Source: Lentilactobacillus parabuchneri DSM 5707 = NBRC 107865 (GTDB taxonomy: Bacteria > Bacillota > Bacilli > Lactobacillales > Lactobacillaceae). Taken from it: 64,000 nt of DNA. Shown here piece after piece: positions 42,598-52,656 of the stretch. The stretch lies in NCBI RefSeq assembly GCF_001435315.1, contig NZ_AZGK01000004.1, forward strand, positions 62,001 to 126,000, written 5' to 3'. The notes below the pieces were generated by a model that worked only from the letters and a program-made list of their open reading frames with translations, had not been told where the DNA came from and did no database searches. The first letter of the stretch is position 1. Every line of letters starts with the position of its first letter. Both the position numbers and the translations under genes were made by a program.

Positions 42598-45012
42598 ATG
42601 AAAATTAATCAGTTTTCCTACATACCGACACCCCATGACCAAATCATCACTGAGTTGAAGGCCACCCGTTTTTTGGACGCCAACAACCTCAAGTTGGTTG
42701 ATCCCTTAGCACTGTTTCGTGATTTATTATTAAAATACTTTTCAGAAAATATCTCGGCAACCACCAGAGTCGAAAAGCTTCGCAACTTAATGGCGACTGA
42801 AAATACGGACGCCAACAGTTACACCAATGGTGGCGGTTCAGTTGCCCGTTCAGCATTTTACAATATTGGCCTTCAATTATTAGGCTTTCTTGACGACTTG
42901 GACTTCACACTCAGCGATCCGCTTGGCTCTATGGCAAAGCTGGGACTTCCGACCGCTGACGTTCCCGCTATTTTGTCCCGTGACCAAGTGATTGATGCTT
43001 GGTATAGATTATTGAATACCCGCAACAAATACGGCCAATTACTCATCGATTACATAGCTGGCAGAGGTTACTACCATCAATTTTGCCAAGACAGCAATTT
43101 CAAGAAACCATTATTTTTCAACGGCAAAGCACAGGCTGTTTTTGACACTGACAAACTCATCCGTGAAGTTGTTTACGTGGAGTCGCCACTAGACACCGAT
43201 CACGATGGCCACCGGGATCTTCTCAAGACCAACATCATCCGACCGGCCGAAACTGCCGATGGTTTCAAGGCCCCTGTCATCTTTACTGCCGACCCCTATG
43301 CGCAAGGAATGAACGAGAAGTGGTCTGAGGCCTATTCCCATAACAACGTCCGACCGCTCAAACGAAAGCAACCCAATTCCCTGACTTACGCCGATGTGGC
43401 GGCAACTGAGCCATCCACCGATTTACCCAAACCAAGAGACATTAAGGGTCACACCCGCCAAACAGGTGAAACCTTCACCAAGTTTTGGTCATACTCACTG
43501 AATGACTATTTTCTAGCTCGCGGATTTGCGGTGGTCTATTCTTCAGGAATTGGCACCAAAGATTCCGATGGGTTCCGAACCACAGGGACCAAGGCCGAAA
43601 CGTTGAGTGCAACTGCCGTAATCGAGTGGCTTCATGGCGACCGAGTGGCATTCACCAACCGTTTCGACCAACTTGCAATCAAAGCTTGGTGGAGCAATGG
43701 GAATATCGGCATGACCGGTCGTTCTTATTTGGGCACCCTTGCCACTGCAGCAGCATTTACTGGCGTTAATGGCCTCAAAACGGCAATCGTAGAAGCGGGC
43801 TTGTCAGATTACTATCCGTACTATCGTGAAAACGGCTTGGTGGTTGCCCCCGACGGAGACGATGCGGACGTTCTTGCCGAATGGACCTTCAGTCGCCAAC
43901 AAACTGCCGGGGATTACAACCGGATCAAAGACCAGTGGCTGACCCATCTCAAACGACTCACCCATGATCAGGACCACGATAACGGCAGCTTTAACCAATT
44001 TTGGGATGCCAGAAACGTTACTAAAGAAAATCACACCGTAGCGGATATGCTATTAGTTCATGGCCTCAACGACTGGAATGTTAAAACCGGCCAGGTCTGG
44101 AACTCACGTCATCAACTAAAAAGCCGCCCAATTACCCAAAAGTTGATTTTACATCAGGGACAACACGAGTATTTAAATAACTTCCGTTCATTTGATTACA
44201 CGGACTTGGTCAATTTGTGGCTGTCCAACAAATTACTGGGGGTTCAAAATCAAGTTGACGCCATCTTCCCGGATGTCATTGTACAGGATAATGCCAAAGC
44301 AGAAACTTGGACGCCGTTTAAGGACTGGGGTGGCTCAGAAACCGTTTCAAAGTCTTATTCCTTAGCCCAACTCATCAACCTGAGTGATCATAATCACTTT
44401 TCAGATCAGTTACCTGAAGTTGATTTTAACCGTTATACTCAGAAGCTCGAGCAGTGGCGTTCCGATCTTTACCAGCGAAACGGCTCACCCATGGATCGCC
44501 ACTGTATTCGCTTAGTGACTAAACCGCTGGATGACGATCTGGTGATTGATGGGCAGCCATCCGTTAAGCTTAAGGTCCAAAGCAGTGCCGATGTCGGCAT
44601 GATCAGTGTGGCTCTGGTAGACTATGGACTCGCTCATCGACTCACGGACGTCCCCCAAACATTGGTTTCAAGAAAAATTCTCCAAGGATATCATTGGCGA
44701 AAAGATGATCTCAAAGAATTTTTACCACAAGCCGATGAAACAGATTTTAAACGGATTACGGAAGCGCACATCAATCTCCAAAATCGCGAGAACAGCTATC
44801 AGGTTGATGATCTCAAGCCAAATCAGTATTACGAACTGAATTTTCCGCTTCAACCAACGTTCTGGCACCTATTGAAGGGCCATCAAGTCGGCTTGGTGAT
44901 CTACGCCAGCGACATGGTGTACACCATCCATGGCAATCAGGATATCCAATACACTGTCGATCTGGATAACTCGGAGTTGGTGCTGCCGATATTGAATTCA
45001 AAAAATCAATAA
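42598..45012 (+). CDS. pepX: X-prolyl dipeptidyl aminopeptidase
   Basis: An 804-residue S15-family serine peptidase. It has the N-terminal helical domain of lactic-acid-bacterial PepX, the catalytic block GMTGRSYLGTLATAAAF with Ser376, LLVHGLNDWNVKTGQ (Asp region), LHQGQHEYL (His region) and a C-terminal jelly-roll domain. It releases X-Pro dipeptides from peptides in the cytoplasm, completing casein-type peptide use. TTAGGAGG precedes the ATG. It ends in a bidirectional terminator. Confidence 0.95.
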   Translation: MKINQFSYIPTPHDQIITELKATRFLDANNLKLVDPLALFRDLLLKYFSENISATTRVEKLRNLMATENTDANSYTNGGGSVARSAFYNIGLQLLGFLDDLDFTLSDPLGSMAKLGLPTADVPAILSRDQVIDAWYRLLNTRNKYGQLLIDYIAGRGYYHQFCQDSNFKKPLFFNGKAQAVFDTDKLIREVVYVESPLDTDHDGHRDLLKTNIIRPAETADGFKAPVIFTADPYAQGMNEKWSEAYSHNNVRPLKRKQPNSLTYADVAATEPSTDLPKPRDIKGHTRQTGETFTKFWSYSLNDYFLARGFAVVYSSGIGTKDSDGFRTTGTKAETLSATAVIEWLHGDRVAFTNRFDQLAIKAWWSNGNIGMTGRSYLGTLATAAAFTGVNGLKTAIVEAGLSDYYPYYRENGLVVAPDGDDADVLAEWTFSRQQTAGDYNRIKDQWLTHLKRLTHDQDHDNGSFNQFWDARNVTKENHTVADMLLVHGLNDWNVKTGQVWNSRHQLKSRPITQKLILHQGQHEYLNNFRSFDYTDLVNLWLSNKLLGVQNQVDAIFPDVIVQDNAKAETWTPFKDWGGSETVSKSYSLAQLINLSDHNHFSDQLPEVDFNRYTQKLEQWRSDLYQRNGSPMDRHCIRLVTKPLDDDLVIDGQPSVKLKVQSSADVGMISVALVDYGLAHRLTDVPQTLVSRKILQGYHWRKDDLKEFLPQADETDFKRITEAHINLQNRENSYQVDDLKPNQYYELNFPLQPTFWHLLKGHQVGLVIYASDMVYTIHGNQDIQYTVDLDNSELVLPILNSKNQ

Positions 45013-45025
45013 TCCTCCATTAACA

Positions 45026-45058
45026 AAAAACTCGATACCGAAATGGCATCGAGTTTTT
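45026..45058. terminator. Bidirectional terminator
   Basis: AAAAACTCGATACC GAAAT GGCATCGAGTTTTT, between the convergent pepX and surface-protein genes. Confidence 0.9.
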
Positions 45059-45062
45059 GAAT

Positions 45063-48000
45063 TTAGTTGATCACTTTAACAAAATGGGTGTTTGCGGTCA
45101 CATACCCACCGGCAACGAGGTATCGTTTCGCCCCAAAGGTTGTGGTTGAATACTGATATGAGTAATCCCACTTCTTAACTTTGAGGATGGTTCCCTTCTT
45201 GATGTGTTTGAGCCGTTTACCAAAGTCCACGTTCTTGTAGAGGTAAATTGACTTCTTAACTTTGATTTTGGTTGGTTGTGTGTGTTTACCCGCCATCACC
45301 AACTTTCTGTTTCCAGTGATATAGTGGCCATTGGATAACAGATAACGTGTCGTCAGGTTGTGTTTAACAAATCCTTTCACTTTCAGTTGCGTTCCCTGCT
45401 TGAAATTCTTGATTTTTCCAGTCAAATTCTTATTAGTGTACTCATTGACACCGGTTGGATTGATAACCGTCAGTGTTTGGTGCTTGCTGTGGTAGTAGAC
45501 CGGACGAACATAGGCATACTGAGCAGTAATATAGCCCTTCATGCCATCGGACTTGGCGTGGTGATTAACATCTTTTACGACGTACCGTAACGCGCCGTTC
45601 TTTGACTTGGCATAATCAGTTACCACAAACATCGGCCGATTAATCCGTGGCTTCTTGGCATATCCTGCCAGTCGTTCACCCTTCTTAAAGTCAGCGTGTT
45701 GATAGAGATAGATCTTCTTTAAGGCATAGACTGCTTCACCTTTTTTAGCGATAGCTGCCGATTCTGTCGTCTCTTTAACCGCCGTTTCTGGCTGTGGTTG
45801 TGGTGTTGGACTTGGGTCCGGTTTAGGGACCGGTTTCGGCGTCACTGGATTTACTGGAGGATTAACCGGTGTTGGTGGCGTAGGTGCCTGATCCTTTGTA
45901 TACCGGTAATAGACGGTGTGTCCAACGTCGCCAAACGTTCCGGTTGCCTCTCCTTGAATGTCTTTAAATGTGTAACCATTAATACTTAGTTTATATTGAC
46001 CAGCAGTAACATCATAGCGATCCCCCATTGCACCAGCTACCGTCCGCTGAGGCCCAATTTCGTGCGGCATATTGTTGGCATCCACGTACCGAATGGTTAC
46101 CGGTTTAGCTTCGTTTTTAGCCTGATCTCGTTTGTAACGATAATAAACTGTCTGGCCTGATTCACTAATTTGTCCGGTTGCCGGTCCTTGGATATCTTTA
46201 AATGTGTAGCCGTCGATATTGAGTTTGTATTGGGCTTCCGTTGCATTGTAAGGATCTCCGATTTTGCCCGTAATGACTTTTTCAGGCCCAATTTCGTGTG
46301 GCATATTATCGATGTCGACATATCTGATTGTGACAGATTTTGGCTGGGCAGGATTCTTGGTGTACTGCATGTAAACCGTCTGCGCGGTGTCTTCAAACGT
46401 TCCAGTCGCATTGCCAGAGATTCCCGCAAATGTGTATCCAGGAATTGCCAGCTTGTAGTCATCGTTCACATTATAAGTCTCGCCAAGCTTTCCAGTGATT
46501 ATTTTTTGTGGCCCAATTTCGTGTGGCATATTATCTTTGTCAACGTATTTCACGGTCACTGGTTTGGCTTCGGTTGGTTTAACCTGATAGATATACGTCA
46601 GTGATTCATCGACGAAATCAAATTTAGCTGGCACTGTTTGGCCGTCCTTCAACCCTTTTAATGTATAAACAACATCGTCTTTGGTGATTGTTTCAGGAAT
46701 GGTTGGCAGCGCGAAATCAGTGTTGGTGTTTCCAGTCACTGAAGTTGGCGCTTGCAGTTGATTGCCTGCCTCATCTTCGTAATTGATTGTGACCGTCGAT
46801 GAATCTGAAGCAAATACGATGGTTCTGGTCTGCGGCTGTTCAGTATAAGTCCCTGCCTGACCAACCGAGTTTGCTTTGCCGTTGTTGGCTTTAAAGTCGG
46901 CATACCGGCCAGTGCCATCGAAAATTCCAATTCCTTTGAGCTTATCTTCGACAAACAACTTATTTAAGGTGTAATTGGTACTTGGGTTATTCAAGATATC
47001 GTAATTGGTGCCAACGTTTCCTGACATCGTACTTGTCGGGGCCAGCTGTAACTGGTTGCCATTTGGCTGCAACAGTTGGTAGTTCACAAAGACGTTACCC
47101 GCTGTTTCGTTAAATTGATAAGGAACCATGATCCAGCCTTCAAAATCGGAGTTCGGATCTGTCCAGTGGCTCGATAAGGATCCATACAGATTTGTTTGAT
47201 CAGGCAGGAAATTCGTCCATGTCAGGGTAATTGGATCAATGTTACCGGCGTCTGACGTGCTTGGGTATAAACTAGGATAATTCGACTTTTCTGCCTTCAC
47301 ATCAAATGGTTTAACTGGTAAATTAGCAGACTCCAAATCTTTAATAATAAACGATGGTGTCGTAAAGGACGTCTCAGCTGCCGTCGTTTTATTTCCCCGC
47401 AAAGTGATTGGCTGAAGGAGAATATGCTGATAATTAAATCCAGAAGTCAGGCTCAGCCCCTTGTTGCCTTTGTTTGTAGCCAATGGTGACAAATCCGCAA
47501 TTTGGTTATAATGTAAGGAAATACTGCTTAACTTGGGTTTATTAGCCAGCGAAGAAATATCGTTGACTGAAAACATTTGAATCATCACTGTCTCTAATTC
47601 GTTCAAATTCTTTAAAGCATCGATGTCCCATAAGTTCCCATTTTTGGCAGCGGTCTTAAATGTTGCTGCACTCACAGTAGCGTCTGGACTTAAGTGAATC
47701 GAGGCCAATTGGGATGCGTATTGTAGGCCTTCAAGGGACTGCATCGACATTAATGCCATATAATACTGCGAAGCTTTCGGGTTATCGTAAGTCCCAGCAT
47801 TTTGCTTATCTCTATCGCTAGATAGTGACGTCAATGATTTCATATCGTTTTTGGTGAAATTGTAAAAGAAATCATCAGCAGTTTTGTACTTGTCGGAAAA
47901 CGCCGTCTGCCAGATGAAATACTCAAACATATTATCTGGCATCCACTCGCTCAAATATAGATTACCAGTTTGAGGATCAATTCCTTTGGCATCGTCTGGA

Positions 48001-48272
48001 ATTGCTGCTGCGTAATCGGCGCCCTTCCAAGCCTTAGCGCCCAATTTATCTAAGCCAACATGAACATACGTGTACTGCAGCGGACTAACCTTACTGATAT
48101 TAAACTCGTCCGTGCGTGGCACCATATTTTCAACATCTGCCGCAGAAGCATGCATTGCTCCCAACCCAAAGAATACCGCGATGATTGCAATGGTCCCCGT
48201 TACCATTTGTCGTAACCGCTTACAATTCGTTGCAAGTCGCCCTGTCTTAGAATTGTCTATTCTGCTAAACAT
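45063..48272 (-). CDS. Large surface protein: LRR, MucBP repeats, DUF5776 C-terminus
   Basis: 1069 residues. After a long signal peptide (to about residue 45, AMHASA) come a short leucine-rich-repeat block (SLEGLQYASQLASIHLSPDA, DISSLANKPKLSSISLHYN), a beta region, one divergent and three clear MucBP repeats (VTVKYVDKDNMPHEIGPQ, VTIRYVDIDNMPHEIGPE, VTIRYVDANNMPHEIGPQ), a Pro-rich spacer and a C-terminal DUF5776 region of SH3-like, Lys/Tyr-rich repeats. No LPXTG motif, so DUF5776 probably holds it to the wall. It fits a mucus- or surface-adhesion role. GAGGGAG before ATG 48272 sets the start. Confidence 0.88.
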   Translation of the reverse strand: MFSRIDNSKTGRLATNCKRLRQMVTGTIAIIAVFFGLGAMHASAADVENMVPRTDEFNISKVSPLQYTYVHVGLDKLGAKAWKGADYAAAIPDDAKGIDPQTGNLYLSEWMPDNMFEYFIWQTAFSDKYKTADDFFYNFTKNDMKSLTSLSSDRDKQNAGTYDNPKASQYYMALMSMQSLEGLQYASQLASIHLSPDATVSAATFKTAAKNGNLWDIDALKNLNELETVMIQMFSVNDISSLANKPKLSSISLHYNQIADLSPLATNKGNKGLSLTSGFNYQHILLQPITLRGNKTTAAETSFTTPSFIIKDLESANLPVKPFDVKAEKSNYPSLYPSTSDAGNIDPITLTWTNFLPDQTNLYGSLSSHWTDPNSDFEGWIMVPYQFNETAGNVFVNYQLLQPNGNQLQLAPTSTMSGNVGTNYDILNNPSTNYTLNKLFVEDKLKGIGIFDGTGRYADFKANNGKANSVGQAGTYTEQPQTRTIVFASDSSTVTINYEDEAGNQLQAPTSVTGNTNTDFALPTIPETITKDDVVYTLKGLKDGQTVPAKFDFVDESLTYIYQVKPTEAKPVTVKYVDKDNMPHEIGPQKIITGKLGETYNVNDDYKLAIPGYTFAGISGNATGTFEDTAQTVYMQYTKNPAQPKSVTIRYVDIDNMPHEIGPEKVITGKIGDPYNATEAQYKLNIDGYTFKDIQGPATGQISESGQTVYYRYKRDQAKNEAKPVTIRYVDANNMPHEIGPQRTVAGAMGDRYDVTAGQYKLSINGYTFKDIQGEATGTFGDVGHTVYYRYTKDQAPTPPTPVNPPVNPVTPKPVPKPDPSPTPQPQPETAVKETTESAAIAKKGEAVYALKKIYLYQHADFKKGERLAGYAKKPRINRPMFVVTDYAKSKNGALRYVVKDVNHHAKSDGMKGYITAQYAYVRPVYYHSKHQTLTVINPTGVNEYTNKNLTGKIKNFKQGTQLKVKGFVKHNLTTRYLLSNGHYITGNRKLVMAGKHTQPTKIKVKKSIYLYKNVDFGKRLKHIKKGTILKVKKWDYSYQYSTTTFGAKRYLVAGGYVTANTHFVKVIN

Positions 48273-48463
48273 AGTCAACACTCCCTCATTTTTTGTGTTC
48301 ATGTTCCCCCGTTACAGTGTAATAATAACATGCTGTGTCGATTATTAGTACTATTTTGGCTTATTTTATATAACATAATCATCATGTTAATCTAATCCCT
48401 TATTTTAAGAACACAAGGTTTACAATTGCGTTCACGGTGGGATTGATGAGTGTTTTACACATT

Positions 48464-48501
48464 AAAAAGCTCTGAAGCATTTCAACTTCAGAGCCTTTTT
48501 T
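48464..48501. terminator. Terminator of the flavoprotein remnant
   Basis: GCTCTGAAG...CTTCAGAGC with T-runs on both strands. The rest of 48273-48463 is the promoter region of the surface-protein gene, AT-rich, with no gene seen. Confidence 0.8.
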
Positions 48502-48523
48502 AAAAAAAATTTGAATCCGTCTA

Positions 48524-50057
48524 CTAATTTTCTGTGGCATGCTTGGCCTTTTGTTCAGCATCCTTAACTGCACTCTTTAAAGCACGACTCGATGTGGATG
48601 CACCAGTAACAGAGTCCACCTCATAGGTATTTAACTCTACCATCGTCTTCGGTAATTGATCCATTGCCTTTTGACCAACGTCCTCACTCTCGTGTTCCTC
48701 CAGAACTTCAACTTTTTTCAGTTGATCGTCAGAATAAGTAATCCGGACAATAACACGGCCGCCAATTCCGGCCTCACTGACACCAAGATACTGGTCTTTG
48801 CCGGTTGAGTAGTGGCTTAAAACACTGGCAGATGCAAGATCATTACCACCTAAATTAACGTTCTCTTTGGCTGATTGATCTAACTTAGCTTCCAAGTCTT
48901 GCTTAACAGCTGCAGCATTTTCTCCAGCAATCTTGCCAAAAATTAAGCACTCAGCTAAATTACCCCCACCATTATATTGGTTTGCATTAATGCCACCAAA
49001 CTCTCCGGCACTATATAAATGTGGAATTGGATTATTTTGCGCATCCAATACTCGAGCCTGTTCGTCACGCTTGGCACCTCCCTGTGTATTCAACATTGCT
49101 GTTGCCAAGGGAGTCGCATAATATGGGCCATCATCAAATGCGCGCATTGAATCACCACTACGTCCTAACGCCAAGTCTACGCCATCATTGCTGAAACGAT
49201 TAAAGTGTTGCATCGTTTGTTTCAATGTTATTGGATTAGCCTTAATTTTCTCAGCTAACTCTTCAATCGTATTTGCCTTAACGGTAATATTAAAAAACTC
49301 AGAATAAGGCAACTCGCCATTCTCCTCAATCTGATGATATTGCGTTTCGTCAAATATCAGGTGAGGGTGAGAAAAGACTGTCGGATTTTTCCAGCTTCCG
49401 CCTTCAAAGGCATGTCCATGACGCCCACTTTCATCTTCTCTGACGTATCGACTGCCATCATCAGCTGCGACAAAAATACTGCCATGTGAAAGATCCGGCC
49501 ATGGGCTCAAAATAAACTTCCCACGGTCTTCTTCAGGATTTTCAAATGTAAAGCCGGTGTTAAAGCTAAATCCTTCAAATGACTTCATGTGCCACAATGA
49601 GGCTCCGACCTCCTGGGCCATACGGATACCATCACCTTTGTTATATAGTGTACCGATCACTTTTAGCTTGGGAACGCCAATAAAGTTTTGAATATACTCA
49701 GTGTTGTTTTCAAAACCACCCATGCTCATGACAACGCCATTACGAGCTTGAATATTGACTAATTGGCCATTTCGCTCAATTTGAACACCCATCACTGCAC
49801 TTGTTTCCGAATCAGTAATTAAGTGCCTAGCCGGTGACCCTAACCAAACATCAATTTGCTTCTCCCGCTGAATAACTTGTCCTCGCAATGTTTTCCATAG
49901 GGAGGCATCAAAGTAGCCATCATGAACAGTGGTTAAATCGATGGTGTCAGAGCCTTCAAACTCCGGATATTCCGGAGAAAGCCCATTTGCAAATGCTTCA
50001 AAATCTGGATCTCGATGAACTTTATTATATGAAACAGGTTCCTTAATGTCTAAATAC
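48524..50057 (-). pseudogene. FAD-dependent fumarate/urocanate reductase-like flavoprotein, 5'-truncated
   Basis: The frame codes for the C-terminal two-thirds of a flavocytochrome-c-type reductase: substrate and FAD domains (SMGGFENNTEYIQNFIG, YSAGEFGGINANQYNGGGNL, AECLIFGKIAGENAA) and a C-terminal FMN-binding domain with VDSVTGASTSS. The N-terminal FAD dinucleotide-binding fold is missing. Homologous coding continues upstream (KVHRDPDFEAFANGLSPEYP, FDASLWKTLRGQ) as far as the stop of the SDR gene, where it ends abruptly. A TTG at 49888 would start only a core fragment. I take it as a remnant cut by insertion of the cassette at 50058-53990. Confidence 0.78.
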
Positions 50058-50801
50058 TTAAATATCTTCCTTGATCGGCCGAATAATCATTTCATTGATA
50101 TCCACATTCTCAGGTGCATCAATGGCAAACGCTACTGCTCGTGCAATATCCTCAGCTGCTATGCCTACCTGCTTTTCAAACATAATTTCAGCTTGCCGCC
50201 GTTCTGCATTATTGATTGAGGTGTACAACTCTGTTGCCACTGATCCCGGTGAAACAATCATCGTTCTGATATTGTTATTATGCTGCTCTTTTCGCAAGCC
50301 TTCCATAATTGCCCGAACAGCAAATTTTGAACCATTATAAACTGCTAAATTCGGTACAACTACGTGACCAGCTACTGAGTCAGTTGCCATGATTTGACCC
50401 GCTTGTTGCTTTATCATGATCGGTAACACTGCGGCAATGCCATTAAGCACCCCCATCACATTGACATCTAAAATTTGCTGCCACTCATCCCGCGCCACAT
50501 TAATCAATGCATTTTGCGGCATCACTCCAGCATTGTTATAGAGGACATCTATATGCCCAAACTTCGTCATTGCTAGATCAATCAGTGACTGTACCTGATC
50601 AAATTTAGTCACATCGACCTGTTGTGCATAAATTGCTTCATCTGGAAATGTATTTTTTAATTCGACAAGACGATCCATGCGACGAGCACCAATTACTAAC
50701 TTAGCATGTTGTTCAGCCAATGTTCTAACGGTTGCAGCACCAATACCACTTGATGCACCAGTAATGATAACTACTTTATTTTTAATACTCATTTTCTTCA
50801 T
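50058..50801 (-). CDS. SDR oxidoreductase of the LysR cassette
   Basis: A 247-residue classical SDR: TGASSGIGAATV, NNAGVMPQ, catalytic Ser (TDSVAG) and YNGSK. It resembles the YdfG/NADP-dependent 3-hydroxy-acid or short-chain alcohol dehydrogenase branch. It is last gene of a minus-strand run NmrA-like, hydrolase, SDR. The start could be either of two in-frame ATGs (50801 or 50792) near AGGAGA. Its stop coincides with the breakpoint of the flavoprotein remnant. Confidence 0.87.
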   Translation of the reverse strand: MKKMSIKNKVVIITGASSGIGAATVRTLAEQHAKLVIGARRMDRLVELKNTFPDEAIYAQQVDVTKFDQVQSLIDLAMTKFGHIDVLYNNAGVMPQNALINVARDEWQQILDVNVMGVLNGIAAVLPIMIKQQAGQIMATDSVAGHVVVPNLAVYNGSKFAVRAIMEGLRKEQHNNNIRTMIVSPGSVATELYTSINNAERRQAEIMFEKQVGIAAEDIARAVAFAIDAPENVDINEMIIRPIKEDI

Positions 50802-50852
50802 AATCTCCTAAATATTCCACTTCTTCAGCAAAAAATAGACCTCTGACGCAAA

Positions 50853-51827
50853 TTAGTTTAAATATTTCTGAAAGAAAGCTGTCATTTTATCAAATGGAAT
50901 AATAGCCACTTGATCATATAAATCAGTATGTGTCGCATTAGGCACAATCATTAATTCCTTATTATCGCCGGTTAACTTTTTAAAAGCGTCCTGACTAAAG
51001 TACAAAGAGTGTGCCTTTTCGCCATGAATCATTAAAACGGCATGCCGAATCTCATTTGTATATTGCAAAAGCGGCATGTTCATAAAGGAAAGTGCTGAAG
51101 TAGCGTTCCATCCTTGATTTGAATTAACTGAACGAGCATGATAACCGCGGCTAGTCTTATAGTAGGCTTGATATTCTTTCATAAATTGTGGTGCGTCAGC
51201 CGGTAATTTTTCCGGAATGCCACCAGCCGGTGCATAACTGCCATTTCTATAATCGTCAGTACGCTGTTGATTTAATGTTTCTCGTTTGGCATACCGCGCG
51301 TTGGCATCCATTGAATCGAAATAATCATTTGCGTTCAACCGCGACATATCATACATGGTTGCAGTAACGGTCGCTTTAATTCGTGTATCAATAGCTGCAG
51401 CGTTCAACGCCATGCCGCCAAAACCACAAATTCCGATAATACCAATTTTTTCAGCATCAACATTATCTTGTACTGATAAGAAATCTACTGCAGCTTGAAA
51501 ATCTTCTGTGTTAATATCGGGTGAAGCTACATTGCGGACATTACCGCCACTTTCACCGGTGAAAGAAGGATCAAAAGCAATCGTTAAAAATCCTCTTTCC
51601 GCCATAATTTGCGCGTATAAACCTGATGATTGTTCCTTAACCGCACCAAATGGACCACTAACCGCAATGGCGGGCAACTTATCACTCGCATTTTTGGGTT
51701 CATACAAATCAGCAGCTAACGTAATCCCATACCGATTATGGAAAGTCACTTTGCGCTGGTTAACTTTATCACTTTTTGGAAAAACCTTGTCCCAAGTTTG
51801 GGGCATTGTTAATTGTTCATTCATCAT
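50853..51827 (-). CDS. Alpha/beta hydrolase (dienelactone-hydrolase/YcjY-like)
   Basis: A 324-residue alpha/beta hydrolase: oxyanion region PAIAVSGPFGAVKEQ, the nucleophile elbow is GICGFGG with a cysteine at the centre (family variant of GxSxG), VLMIHGEKAHSLYFS (Asp/Glu region) and a histidine in NATHTDLYD. It belongs to the YcjY/DltE-like group often paired with short-chain dehydrogenases. The substrate is unknown. AAAGGAG precedes the start. Middle gene of the cassette operon. Confidence 0.82.
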   Translation of the reverse strand: MMNEQLTMPQTWDKVFPKSDKVNQRKVTFHNRYGITLAADLYEPKNASDKLPAIAVSGPFGAVKEQSSGLYAQIMAERGFLTIAFDPSFTGESGGNVRNVASPDINTEDFQAAVDFLSVQDNVDAEKIGIIGICGFGGMALNAAAIDTRIKATVTATMYDMSRLNANDYFDSMDANARYAKRETLNQQRTDDYRNGSYAPAGGIPEKLPADAPQFMKEYQAYYKTSRGYHARSVNSNQGWNATSALSFMNMPLLQYTNEIRHAVLMIHGEKAHSLYFSQDAFKKLTGDNKELMIVPNATHTDLYDQVAIIPFDKMTAFFQKYLN

Positions 51828-51878
51828 ATTTAACTCCTTTAAAATAAAATTTAAGTCACAGATTATTGATGCTTTAGG

Positions 51879-52529
51879 TTAATAGACAGGTCGTGGTTCA
51901 CCCTGTGTATCGGGGTTGGCTAAGCCTAAGCTTTCTCGCGAACCAATGGTAGGATCTTTAACCATTTTTAAAACGAAATCAGCAATACTTTTTCTTGAAC
52001 CAGAAACGCCAATATATTCTTGGCCCTTTTTAGTCACTGTATATTTAATCTCATCGCGGTCATTTAAGAAAGGTAAGCGTAACGTTGTGTAGTCAAGACC
52101 AGAATCAGCCAATAATTGATCGCTATTGATTGATTCATTAATCACATTTTTCGTCCAATTACGATTAAATTCACCAAATTCGCCGGGCACTTCATCATAT
52201 AAACCTTCAATATTGGCGTATAAAACACGATTAACTTGATGATGCTGCATCGCTTTAATCACGTTTTTAGTCATTGGGTTACCCGGTTCTTGATCAATTG
52301 CGGCAACAAAAACCATGTCTTGCCCTTTGACTGCACGATCAACTGATGCAGCACTTTCAAGGTCAACTTCCAGCAAGGTTACCCGGTTATTTTTATTTAA
52401 TGCAGCTAACCGTTGACTATCTCTTAAACCTAAAGTTAAATTAACCCCTTGAAAAGCTGTTTCATTTAAAATTCGTTGTTCGACAATACGGGCAATTTGG
52501 CTATTGGCACCTAAAATCAATAAATTCAT
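51879..52529 (-). CDS. NmrA-like NAD(P)-binding protein
   Basis: A 216-residue atypical SDR with the N-terminal nucleotide motif LILGANSQIAR (GxxGxxG-like) and a conserved YDEVPGEFGEFN segment, but no YxxxK catalytic pair in the usual place. Such proteins often act as redox sensors or quinone/azo reductase relatives. It is first gene of the cassette operon. A paralogue with the same YDEVPGNFGKWN signature lies at 60363. Confidence 0.82.
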   Translation of the reverse strand: MNLLILGANSQIARIVEQRILNETAFQGVNLTLGLRDSQRLAALNKNNRVTLLEVDLESAASVDRAVKGQDMVFVAAIDQEPGNPMTKNVIKAMQHHQVNRVLYANIEGLYDEVPGEFGEFNRNWTKNVINESINSDQLLADSGLDYTTLRLPFLNDRDEIKYTVTKKGQEYIGVSGSRKSIADFVLKMVKDPTIGSRESLGLANPDTQGEPRPVY

Positions 52530-52591
52530 AATTTTATTCCTCCGTTTGTTTATTTGTTTGCTGCCTGTAGTTAATATAATAGATGCTCACC

Positions 52592-52612
52592 GGTATAATT
52601 ACCAATACCTAT
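52592..52612 (-). promoter_or_regulatory. Likely LysR operator at the cassette promoter
   Basis: On the minus strand ATAGGTATT, three bases, then AATTATACC. The same ATAGGTATT...TAAT..ACC pattern recurs at 53631. TATTATATT just downstream may be the -10 box of the operon. Confidence 0.55.
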
Positions 52613-52656
52613 ATTGAATTTCGAAAAATACTTTAAAAGCATAGTTTTTGCAGTAA

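Noticed and set aside
45063-48272. LPXTG-anchored surface protein
   Set aside because: No LPXTG motif, hydrophobic stretch or charged tail at the C-terminus; it ends in DUF5776 repeats.
48524-49888. Flavoprotein fragment as an intact 454-residue gene from a TTG
   Set aside because: It would lack the FAD dinucleotide-binding N-terminus, has no ribosome site, and homologous coding continues upstream of the TTG to the cassette border.
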